Positions 56,789 to 64,000 of a stretch of 64,000 nucleotides of DNA are shown here, in pieces. The DNA comes from Synechocystis sp. PCC 7338 (GTDB taxonomy: Bacteria; Cyanobacteriota; Cyanobacteriia; Cyanobacteriales; Microcystaceae): contig NZ_CP054306.1 of the NCBI RefSeq assembly GCF_018282115.1, positions 3,640,691-3,704,690 on the forward strand, read 5' to 3'. The notes below the pieces were generated by a model. The model did not search any database. It saw only the letters and a list, made by a program, of their open reading frames with translations, and was not told where the DNA came from. How positions within the stretch are numbered: position 1 is the stretch's first letter; every line of letters begins with the position of its first letter. A program made the translations under genes and the position numbers.

Positions 56789-56918
56789 ACATTATTGAGG
56801 TTAATTTGCAATATTTCGGTGATCGCCAGGCTGAAGGAGGACGGACAACGGTGCTTTAAAATGGGGACTCAGGAAATTTTGAATAGATTTCAGCGGACAA
56901 GCGCTTAGCATCAACATC

Positions 56919-58238
56919 ATGATCAATCCCATTTTGGCTGCGGCTCAGCAAAGTCAATGGCAATTAGTGGGGCAATATCTATCCAGTGTTGGTCCGGCCC
57001 AACTCGACCAAGGGGATGCCAAGGGACTAACGGCTTTGATGTATGGCGTAGCGGCCTTGGAAATGACCACCGTCAAACAACTGCTACAAGCGGGGGCTGA
57101 CCCTAACCGCTCCCGTCCACCCCATGGCATTACCCCCTTAATGTTATTAGCGGGACTACAGTACCATCCCAATAACTCTGAAAAAAATCTGGACCAACAG
57201 GCGATCGCCAAGCTATTGATAAAGGCCGGGGCAGATCTCAATCAGGGCAATGATGACCGTACAACGACTTTGATGATGGCGGCCTATCGCAATAATGAGC
57301 CCCTAGTAAAAATTCTCCTGGAGGCAGGGGCTGACCCTAATTTGCAAGATGATCAGGGCACTACAGCGTTGGAATGGGCGATTAAGCAGGAAAACCTAGC
57401 CATGGTTACAGCCCTGTTGGAGTGGAAAGTTGACCTGGGTTTAACCGATGGGGAAGGTAATTTACCGCTAACCCTAGCCATGGGAGGAGGTAATGAAGCC
57501 ATCATCGGTGATTTAATCCGGGCCGGCGCCTGCGGGGATGCAGAAAGTTGGTTCACAGCAGTGGAGGAGGGCAACACTTTTGCGGTCCAAGCATTGATTG
57601 AGGCTGGCTATCCCCCGGCCCAGATGGGAGAAATGGGGGATACGGCTTTACATATTGCCTGTCTGGAAGGTTATGGCCAAATGGTGCAGGCACTATTGCA
57701 AGAACAAGTTCCCCTAGACCTTGCCAATCAAGCCGGGGATACCCCTTTACAATTGGCGATCGCCCAGGGACATGTGGACATTGTGGCTCAACTACTCAAT
57801 GCTGGGGCCGATAGCAATTTTTCCGGTAACGGAGAACCGCCCCTCCTAACAGCCCTGACTGCCAGCCATGGAGATGCCCAGACTCAAGCGGCCATAGTTG
57901 ACGCCCTAGGCCGGGCGGGAGTTGACCTCGACCAAACCCTATGGGAGGGAAAAACCCCTTTAATGCTGGCGGCCATGGAGAATCTGAGTGCTGTGGTTAC
58001 CACCATTGCTGATTATGCTGTCCAAGTTAACCGTGGCGATCCCAGCGGCTCCACTGCACTGATGTGGGCTTGTCATCGGGGTCATCAGTCGGCGGTGCAA
58101 ACTCTGCTGGCTAATTTCCCCGCTCTGGACGCTAACTTAAAAAATCAGGGGGGCCAAACAGCCCTTGATTTAGCACGCTTGAATCGTCATGGGCCGATTG
58201 TGGCTTTGTTGGAATCCTATATTTCCCGTAGCGCTTAA
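56919..58238 (+). CDS. Ankyrin-repeat protein
   Basis: The 439-aa protein is built of about ten ankyrin repeats (GLTALMYGVAALEM, LLKAGADLNQGNDDRTTTLMMAA, GDTALHIACLEGYGQ, GDTPLQLAIAQGHVDIVAQL, GSTALMWACHRGHQ). No signal peptide or enzyme domain is seen. Ankyrin arrays bind other proteins; the partner is not predictable. Confidence 0.85.
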   Translation: MINPILAAAQQSQWQLVGQYLSSVGPAQLDQGDAKGLTALMYGVAALEMTTVKQLLQAGADPNRSRPPHGITPLMLLAGLQYHPNNSEKNLDQQAIAKLLIKAGADLNQGNDDRTTTLMMAAYRNNEPLVKILLEAGADPNLQDDQGTTALEWAIKQENLAMVTALLEWKVDLGLTDGEGNLPLTLAMGGGNEAIIGDLIRAGACGDAESWFTAVEEGNTFAVQALIEAGYPPAQMGEMGDTALHIACLEGYGQMVQALLQEQVPLDLANQAGDTPLQLAIAQGHVDIVAQLLNAGADSNFSGNGEPPLLTALTASHGDAQTQAAIVDALGRAGVDLDQTLWEGKTPLMLAAMENLSAVVTTIADYAVQVNRGDPSGSTALMWACHRGHQSAVQTLLANFPALDANLKNQGGQTALDLARLNRHGPIVALLESYISRSA

Positions 58239-58284
58239 TTATTAGTTAGTAATTTTATTCGACTTTGATTTCCCTTTTCACACC

Positions 58285-58770
58285 ATGGTTAATTCCCTGC
58301 CCTCTCCTCCCCAACCCTTGCCCGATCGCCTGGTGGGGGAAAGTTGGCAATTTGTTGCCCTTCCGGCCCAGGATATCTGGCCCTATTTTGGCGATCGTCC
58401 GATGCGTTATCAATCCATGCCGGAGTCTTTATCCCCCCTCCAGCTAGGTTTAGCGGCGGATTTGCCCATTCCTGGGGTAGTAATTTACGGTGGTCGTCAA
58501 TGTCGTCAGATTGGTCAATGGTTAGCAGAACAACAACCGACTAGTTTGCTCTACATTGCCGAAGACCCCCAACAATCGGGAGGACTGGTGCTTCATACCC
58601 AAACTGGCGATCAATGGGTAATGGTTACTTTTAAAGATGGAGAAATGGCCACAGCGGCGGGGGTATTTAGCCAACGACAACAAAAAGCAAAGGGCCTACA
58701 TTTTCTTTGGCTCCAACCCGATAATTCGGGGGTAACAACTACGGGGATATGGTTATTGCAAAAGTCATAG
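58285..58770 (+). CDS. Conserved hypothetical protein
   Basis: The 161-aa protein starts MVNSLPSPPQPLPDR and has alternating hydrophobic strands (VVIYGGRQCRQIGQW, SLLYIAEDPQQSGGLVL, WVMVTFKDGEMA) and a hydrophobic C-terminus. It lies 46 bp downstream of the ankyrin gene, same strand. No family recognised. Confidence 0.65.
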   Translation: MVNSLPSPPQPLPDRLVGESWQFVALPAQDIWPYFGDRPMRYQSMPESLSPLQLGLAADLPIPGVVIYGGRQCRQIGQWLAEQQPTSLLYIAEDPQQSGGLVLHTQTGDQWVMVTFKDGEMATAAGVFSQRQQKAKGLHFLWLQPDNSGVTTTGIWLLQKS

Positions 58771-58912
58771 AACACTAGCATTTTCACTCCCAACTAAGCT
58801 AAAAGAACTTAGAAACTAGACTATGAATTTCTGAATTTGGGTAATGGTCGGGGCGATCGCCCGATGGGCATCCTTTAAAATCTTGGTGAACACTAGACAG
58901 TTGACAAAGACA

Positions 58913-59977
58913 ATGAATATTCAGTTTCTCACTAATATTACAACAGCTATACTAGTGGCAGTGGTGCTACAGATTACCCTTTGGCCCCCAGCGGCCCAGG
59001 CTTGCACCAGAATTTTGTGGAACAATAACAAATTCGCTGTGGTGGTCGGCCGGACCATGGATTGGCCAGAATCCACCGAGCCTGAGTTGATGGTTTTTCC
59101 CCGGGGCATCGAAAGGAATGGGGGCATGTTGGGGGATATGTTGGTGGTGAAAGACAATCCAGCCCAATGGACTTCCAAATATGGCAGTGTGGTGACGACA
59201 GTCTATGGCATGGGCACGGTGGATGGTTTGAATGAAAAGGGGCTGGGTATGCATATGCTCTACCTAACAGCGACGGATTTTGGACCTCGGGACCCCAAGA
59301 AAGCGGGAGTGCAGGCGGGACTGTGGGGACAGTATTTGTTAGACAATGCCGCCTCTGTGGAGGAAGCCCTGGCCTTAATGAAGGAGATTCAGCCAGTGAT
59401 GGTTGCCCTTGACGACATGAAAGCAACGGTGCATTTAGCTATTGAGGACGCCAGCGGGGATTCTGCCATTTTGGAATATGTGGAGGGTAATTTAGTCGTC
59501 CACCACGGCCCAGAGTATCGGGTAATGACCAATGATCCCCCCTACGATCAGCAGTTAAAATTCCTAGAAACGTGGGACTTTACCAATGCCACCCGCCAAA
59601 CTCTTTTGCCTGGCAACGTGGATCCCAAGGATCGTTTTGTTCGGGCTAGCTACTACCAAATGATGTTACCAGAGCCGAAAACTGAACAGGAAGCCATTGC
59701 TGGTATTTTATCCATTGCCCGTAATGTCTCTGTTCCTTTTGGTGCGCCTAATAATCTTCCTGGCTCCTTGTATAACACCGAATATCGCACTGCCATTGAT
59801 CTAACCAATCGCCGTTACTTTTTTGAATTGACTACGAGTCCCAATGTCATTTGGGTTAACCTAGACCAGCTTAATTTTGTCTCTGGTGCAACGGTGTTAA
59901 GTCTTGATCCTGATGACCTGGGGTTATCGGGGAATGTCACAGATAAATTTGTACGGGTAACAAAAATTCCCTTTTGA
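58913..59977 (+). CDS. Secreted choloylglycine hydrolase/penicillin acylase family protein
   Basis: The 354-aa protein starts at ATG 58913 (MNIQFLTNITT). Its signal peptide ends in WPPAAQA, placing Cys of CTRILWN at the mature N-terminus, the Ntn nucleophile of linear-amide C-N hydrolases. RTMDWPESTEPELMVFPRG, GLGMHMLYL and NDPPYDQQLKFL fit the family. It probably acts in the periplasm on amides such as acyl-homoserine lactones or peptides; substrate unknown. Confidence 0.85.
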   Translation: MNIQFLTNITTAILVAVVLQITLWPPAAQACTRILWNNNKFAVVVGRTMDWPESTEPELMVFPRGIERNGGMLGDMLVVKDNPAQWTSKYGSVVTTVYGMGTVDGLNEKGLGMHMLYLTATDFGPRDPKKAGVQAGLWGQYLLDNAASVEEALALMKEIQPVMVALDDMKATVHLAIEDASGDSAILEYVEGNLVVHHGPEYRVMTNDPPYDQQLKFLETWDFTNATRQTLLPGNVDPKDRFVRASYYQMMLPEPKTEQEAIAGILSIARNVSVPFGAPNNLPGSLYNTEYRTAIDLTNRRYFFELTTSPNVIWVNLDQLNFVSGATVLSLDPDDLGLSGNVTDKFVRVTKIPF

Positions 59978-60003
59978 TAACCTGTTAGTCAGATAATCTT
60001 GAT

Positions 60004-60053
60004 TCTCCAATATGGCCGGAAGCTAAAAATAACTGCCCCGCTTTTATTGGAGA
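60004..60053. other. 8-bp inverted repeat between convergent genes
   Basis: TCTCCAAT (60004-60011) and ATTGGAGA (60046-60053) enclose 34 nt. It lies in the 103-bp gap between two convergent genes and may fold at the ends of both mRNAs, though no strong T run follows either arm. Confidence 0.35.
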
Positions 60054-60080
60054 TCGAGGGAAAAAGTTTAAGGGTCTAAA

Positions 60081-61547
60081 TCAGTATGAGCCACCTAAAA
60101 AATCCGTTAACCAATCCTTTAAAACCCAGGTGGCTCGGCAATCATCTTCGTTGTAGCGCAAAATTAATTCCAAAAATTGGCGATCGCCAGTGGTTAACCA
60201 ATTGTCATACCAACAGACCGATTGATCACCGCTGGCCTGGGCATCCCGCCACTGAAAACCCAACCAACTAGCCAGGGATTTGAGAGAATAACTTTCCACC
60301 GGACAGATCACATGGCTGGTGACGTAATGGTGCAAATCCACACACTGTCCCAACATTTGCTCCCGCAATTTAGACGGTGTGCCATAGAGTTTCCCCAACC
60401 GTTTAATGGTTTCCCGTTCATATTCAGAAAAGTGATAAATGGGAGCATCGGGATAGGTCTCGATTAATTGCACAAATTGTTGCCAGATGAGGCCTTCTTC
60501 TGCGGGATCTTTAGCCATAAAGCCATAGAAATTTTCTGTTTTTTCCCGATAATTAACCACCACTACGCCGAGTAAATAGTCCAAGTTTCGCTCCGGTTCT
60601 GCCTCAATGTCGAAATATAATTCCACTGGTGATCGGGGTAGGGGATAGACTTTTTGCTCCTTCACCATGGCCCGTTTTTCCACCAAGGCCAGGGCCTGTT
60701 GCTGTAATTGCCTGGCGATCGCCGTGCCCATTAATTCCCCCACCTGAGTGGCCTGGAGTCGGGCGAGGGAGTCAATGGTCAATACTCCCACCGTTTGCAA
60801 GGATTCGTAGCGGCTGGGGGTGACTCCGGGGACGAGGGAAAGGTGCTGTTGCTCTTGGGCAATGGCGTAGCAATGGTTATACCAGTGGCAGAGATTACAC
60901 CGTTGGCGGGAAATAAATACCTCTGGTTCCCGTTGGTGAATTAGGGTTTGTACACAATCGGCTAGGGTTTGGTGAAAGCGGGGCAACCATTCCCACAAAT
61001 CCACCGAGTAAGAATTACCCCGGCGCAGAATAATTTCCACCCAACGGGGCAATGGTCCTTGATGCACCGCCAACAACTGGGCATAGAAAGCGGCTAGAAT
61101 TTTGTATTCTGGCTTTGGCCGGCGACCCAACTGGATACTCACTGGCCGATATTGCCATGGCCCCCAACGGGATTCACCGGCAACTTTAACCAATAGATGG
61201 GGATGACCCAACAATTCCAGTATTGGTAAATGACCGTTATTGTCGGTGTTTAAATTGACTGGCAGACTGTGGTAAAGATAACCCCGATAAATGCAATCCA
61301 CCCCCTGGGACATTAAGGTTTTGGTTTCTTGGGCCCGCTCCTGGCCGAACTGGGTGGGGGTTTCCGGTTCTCGGTAATGGGGAAATTGTTCCTCCAGAAC
61401 TTCTTGGATATGTCTTTGGCTTTCCTGGCGTAGTTTGAGCAAAAAATCCCGCTCCGGGCGGCGTTCTTCACTGGAGCCGTGGGTGTTGAGATAGGCTCGG
61501 CGTTGACAGCGTTTATAGTCCAGCAGGAGGGTATCGGTAACTAGCAT
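60081..61547 (-). CDS. TM0106-type RecB-like/RNase H-like protein
   Basis: The 488-aa protein starts at ATG 61547 (MLVTDTLLLDYKRC). Its N-terminal half looks like the RecB-like nuclease of Cas4/AddB proteins, including an Fe-S type set of four cysteines (CQRRAYL near the start and CNLCHWYNHC in the middle). The usual active-site residues seem replaced: GHPHLL where GxxDLL is expected and VSIQLG where DxK is expected. The C-terminal half is RNase H-like (LYFDIEAEPE, FSEYERETI, CVDLHHYV, NEDDCRATWVL) with DEDD acids intact. A DNA or RNA exonuclease is likely. It is convergent with the Ntn-hydrolase. Confidence 0.82.
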   Translation of the reverse strand: MLVTDTLLLDYKRCQRRAYLNTHGSSEERRPERDFLLKLRQESQRHIQEVLEEQFPHYREPETPTQFGQERAQETKTLMSQGVDCIYRGYLYHSLPVNLNTDNNGHLPILELLGHPHLLVKVAGESRWGPWQYRPVSIQLGRRPKPEYKILAAFYAQLLAVHQGPLPRWVEIILRRGNSYSVDLWEWLPRFHQTLADCVQTLIHQREPEVFISRQRCNLCHWYNHCYAIAQEQQHLSLVPGVTPSRYESLQTVGVLTIDSLARLQATQVGELMGTAIARQLQQQALALVEKRAMVKEQKVYPLPRSPVELYFDIEAEPERNLDYLLGVVVVNYREKTENFYGFMAKDPAEEGLIWQQFVQLIETYPDAPIYHFSEYERETIKRLGKLYGTPSKLREQMLGQCVDLHHYVTSHVICPVESYSLKSLASWLGFQWRDAQASGDQSVCWYDNWLTTGDRQFLELILRYNEDDCRATWVLKDWLTDFLGGSY

Positions 61548-61781
61548 AGGGGCCCAGTTCCTGGCGGACGGCAATTATTTAGGGTGGTTATCCCCCAATG
61601 GTTTTGATGCTGACGGGGAAATTCACTGAGATCATCCACAAAGTTCACAAGTCTAGAGATTTTGCCCAAGTTACCCCCCATTATTCTACGAATCCGAAAA
61701 AAGTTGCAGAAGTCCTGCCCCACCAGGGATGATGTTAACTTGTTGCTCAACTATGTCTCCTGTCGGTAAAGTTTATTCTCC

Positions 61782-63809
61782 ATGACCACCCTGACCCCTT
61801 TTATCCCCTTAAATTTCCCGATTACGGCGATCGTTGGCCAAGAAGCGATCAAACTAGCCCTACTCCTAGGGGCGATCGATCCAGGGTTGGGGGGCATTGT
61901 GATTGCGGGACGGCGGGGCACAGCGAAATCGGTCATGGCCAGGGCAATTCACACCCTGTTACCCCCCATTGAAATTATTAAGGGCAATCGTTACCAATGC
62001 GACCCGAAAAATCCCGGCAGTTGGGACGATGACACCCTAGAAAAATTCGCCGATGTTCCCCTGGATCAGTTGGAAACCGAGGTCATTCCCGCTCCCTTTA
62101 TTCAAATTCCGTTGGGGGTAACGGAAGATCGCTTGCTGGGGTCGGTGGATGTGGAAAAATCCGTTAAACAGGGGGAAGCAGTATTTCAGCCGGGATTACT
62201 GGCCCAGGCCCACCGGGGCGTGTTGTACATTGACGAGTTGAATTTGTTGGATGATCAGATTGCCAACCAATTATTAACGGTGCTCACGGAAGGCAAAAAC
62301 CAGATTGAGCGGGAGGGCATTAGTTTTCAGCATCCCTGCCAGCCTTTATTGATTGCTACTTATAACCCGGAAGAGGGGCCGTTGCGGCGCCATTTACTGG
62401 ACCGCATTGCGATCGCCTTAAGTGCGGACGGCATTTTGGGATTGGATCAACGGGTGGCGGCGGTGGATCAGGTGCTAGCCTATGCCGATTCTCCCATTAG
62501 TTTTATTGACCAGTACGACGCTGAATTGGACGACCTCAAAACCACCATTATCCTGGCTCGGGAATGGCTCAAGGAAGTAAGTCTGACTTCGGATCAGGTG
62601 GGTTACCTAGTGGAGGAAGCGATCCGGGGTGGTCTCCAGGGCCATCGGGGAGAATTGTTTGCCATGCGGGTAGCTAAGGCGATCGCCGCTTTGGATGGAC
62701 GCAGTGACGTACAGGCTGATGACCTAAGGCAAGCAGTGGAATTGGTCATCGTCCCCCGTAGTGTGTTGATGGATAATCCTCCCCCCCCAGACCAGGCGCC
62801 GCCGCCACCACCACCCCAAAATCAGGACGAAGGGGAAGAAGAGCAAGAAGATCAACAGGACGACAACGAAGACGACAAAGACAATGAATCGGAAGCAGAG
62901 CAAGATCCCCCCAGCATTCCCGAAGAATTCATTTTTGATCCAGAAGGGGTCAGTCTAGATCCTTCGGTGCTGTACTTTGCCCAGATGGCCCAGAAACAAG
63001 GTAAGTCCGGTAGTCGCTCGGTAATTTTTTCCGATGACCGGGGCCGTTATCTCAAACCAATTTTACCCAAGGGAAAAGTCCGCCGCATTGCCGTTGATGC
63101 TACGTTGCGGGCCGCTTCCCCCTATCAAAAATCCCGCCGCCTGCGCCATCCCGATCGCCAAGTAATTGTGGAGCAGGGAGATATTCGGGGCAAAAAACTG
63201 GTACGAAAAGCGGGGGCATTAATTGTGTTTTTGGTGGATGCGTCGGGCTCCATGGCGTTGAATCGTATGCAGGCCGCCAAAGGAGCGGTGATGCAATTGC
63301 TGACAGAAGCCTACGAAAATCGAGATCAGGTTTCCCTTATTCCCTTCCAGGGGGAAAATGCGGAAGTATTACTACCCCCCACCCGTTCCATTGCCATGGC
63401 CAAAAAACGGCTGGAAACGTTGCCCTGTGGCGGTGGTTCTCCCCTTTCCCACGGCTTAATGCAGGCAGTGAATGTGGGCATGAATGCTAAGCGTTCTGGG
63501 GACATTGGCCAAGTAGTAATCGTAGCCATCACCGATGGTCGGGGTAATATCCCCTTAGCCCGTTCCTTGGGGGACGAAATTCCTGAGGGAGAAAAGCCTG
63601 ACATTAAAGCAGAATTGTTGGAAATTGCCGCCCGCATTCGGGGTTTAGGTATGCAATTGTTGGTTATTAACACGGAGAAAAAATTTGTTTCCACCGGCTT
63701 CGGCAAAGAATTAGCCCAAAAAGCTGGGGGTAAGTATTATCAACTGCCCAAAGCCACTGACCAAGGCATTGCTTCCATGGCCCGCCAGGCGATCGCCGAC
63801 ATGCAATGA
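61782..63809 (+). CDS. chlD: Magnesium chelatase subunit ChlD
   Basis: The 675-aa subunit with ChlH and ChlI inserts Mg into protoporphyrin IX for chlorophyll synthesis. It has an N-terminal AAA+ domain ([26 protein letters not shown]), a Pro-rich/acidic linker ([14 protein letters not shown] then [13 protein letters not shown]), and a C-terminal integrin I domain with the MIDAS motif [10 protein letters not shown]. Complete and unremarkable. Confidence 0.95.
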   Translation: MTTLTPFIPLNFPITAIVGQEAIKLALLLGAIDPGLGGIVIAGRRGTAKSVMARAIHTLLPPIEIIKGNRYQCDPKNPGSWDDDTLEKFADVPLDQLETEVIPAPFIQIPLGVTEDRLLGSVDVEKSVKQGEAVFQPGLLAQAHRGVLYIDELNLLDDQIANQLLTVLTEGKNQIEREGISFQHPCQPLLIATYNPEEGPLRRHLLDRIAIALSADGILGLDQRVAAVDQVLAYADSPISFIDQYDAELDDLKTTIILAREWLKEVSLTSDQVGYLVEEAIRGGLQGHRGELFAMRVAKAIAALDGRSDVQADDLRQAVELVIVPRSVLMDNPPPPDQAPPPPPPQNQDEGEEEQEDQQDDNEDDKDNESEAEQDPPSIPEEFIFDPEGVSLDPSVLYFAQMAQKQGKSGSRSVIFSDDRGRYLKPILPKGKVRRIAVDATLRAASPYQKSRRLRHPDRQVIVEQGDIRGKKLVRKAGALIVFLVDASGSMALNRMQAAKGAVMQLLTEAYENRDQVSLIPFQGENAEVLLPPTRSIAMAKKRLETLPCGGGSPLSHGLMQAVNVGMNAKRSGDIGQVVIVAITDGRGNIPLARSLGDEIPEGEKPDIKAELLEIAARIRGLGMQLLVINTEKKFVSTGFGKELAQKAGGKYYQLPKATDQGIASMARQAIADMQ

Positions 63810-63832
63810 AATGCCTTTTACCCCAGAGCTTC

Positions 63833-64000
63833 TTAGCGAATTGAATCAACAAAATCTGGCTCAACCGCCGCCAATTTACGTAGGGCTAAGTTGACCGTCG
63901 CTGAGTCTTTGAATATTGCCGCCACATCAGGGTCGAGAAGTACGATATTTGTTCCTTTACGATAGGCTTGATAATGTTTGCCCCGCTCACCACCAGAAAA
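63833..64000 (-). CDS. Antitoxin-like small protein, C-terminal part (cut by window edge)
   Basis: On the minus strand the frame is open from base 64000 to TAA at 63833-63835, giving 55 residues: FSGGERGKHYQAYRKG, TNIVLLDPDVAAIFKD, SATVNLALRKLAAVE. This (GGxRGKY...GTNVVxLDPDVAxxFPDxxxVNxALR) is the common C-terminus of a family of small cyanobacterial/plasmid antitoxin-like proteins. The start and any toxin lie beyond the window. It is convergent with chlD. Confidence 0.7.
   Translation of the reverse strand, partial: FSGGERGKHYQAYRKGTNIVLLDPDVAAIFKDSATVNLALRKLAAVEPDFVDSIR

Noticed and set aside
1..64000. CRISPR array, prophage, plasmid origin or rRNA operon
   Set aside because: No regularly spaced direct repeats, phage structural genes, iterons or rRNA sequence were seen.

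Overview
The window is chromosomal DNA of a unicellular cyanobacterium, most likely Synechocystis sp. PCC 6803 or a very close relative. Evidence: a second, monocistronic photosystem II D2 gene (psbD2), a ccmK2-ccmK1-ccmL-ccmM-ccmN beta-carboxysome operon, chlD, a plastoquinone-type UbiA prenyltransferase, and recurrent GCGATCGC (HIP1) octamers (for example 7766-7773, 8385-8392, 9148-9155, 10014-10021). I recognise the families from memory; no database was searched.

Layout. 1-1.8 kb: tail of an aldo/keto reductase, then a TnpB-only IS200/IS605-type element. 1.8-8.5 kb: LptF/LptG-like permease, asnS, a tRNA-Tyr/tRNA-Thr pair, an AT-rich orphan, ktrA, argF, purE. 8.5-13.7 kb (+ strand): ssb, a small zinc-binding protein, ubiA-type prenyltransferase, psbD2, a ParA-like ATPase, a DUF815-like AAA+ protein, and a single-domain UPF0016 (half Mn/Ca exporter). 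13.7-20.3 kb (- strand mostly): hisG, glmU, DUF4327 protein (+), rsgA, tusA-like, dnaJ, ruvC, cysQ-like. 20.7-25.8 kb: trpC, then a K+ channel/ammonium transporter pair and a second TnpB-only element. 25.8-30.2 kb: DUF29 protein and the tig-clpP-clpX proteostasis cluster. 30.7-40.1 kb (+): asd, dapA, RNase J, a conserved hypothetical, coaE, and a 1023-aa Toprim/helicase-like protein. 40.2-43.9 kb (-): orphan TAXI-type receptor, MBL-fold hydrolase, small YtxH-like protein, upp. 44.1-48.3 kb: prohibitin-like protein, a membrane protein and a zinc-ribbon PP2C phosphatase. 48.7-52.7 kb (-): the carboxysome operon. 53.2-56.7 kb (-): gltD and a porin with a Fur-box-like site. 56.9-63.8 kb: ankyrin protein, hypothetical, secreted Ntn-hydrolase, RecB/RNase H-like protein, chlD; the window ends in a partial antitoxin-like gene.

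How it works together. Most genes are ordinary housekeeping: lysine/threonine (asd, dapA), tryptophan, histidine and arginine synthesis, N assimilation (ammonium transporter, gltD), chlorophyll (chlD), PSII (psbD2) and CO2 fixation (ccm). The parts most worth a second look are the two TnpB elements with folded 3' ends (possible omega/re-RNAs), the translationally coupled K+ channel and HAMP-tailed Amt, the chromosomal plasmid-replication-like protein, the TAXI receptor without a TRAP permease, the RecB-like protein whose nuclease residues look replaced, regulatory motifs at psbD2 and the porin, and three short reading frames in otherwise empty gaps. I did not find a clear, wholly novel multi-gene system, a CRISPR array or a prophage.
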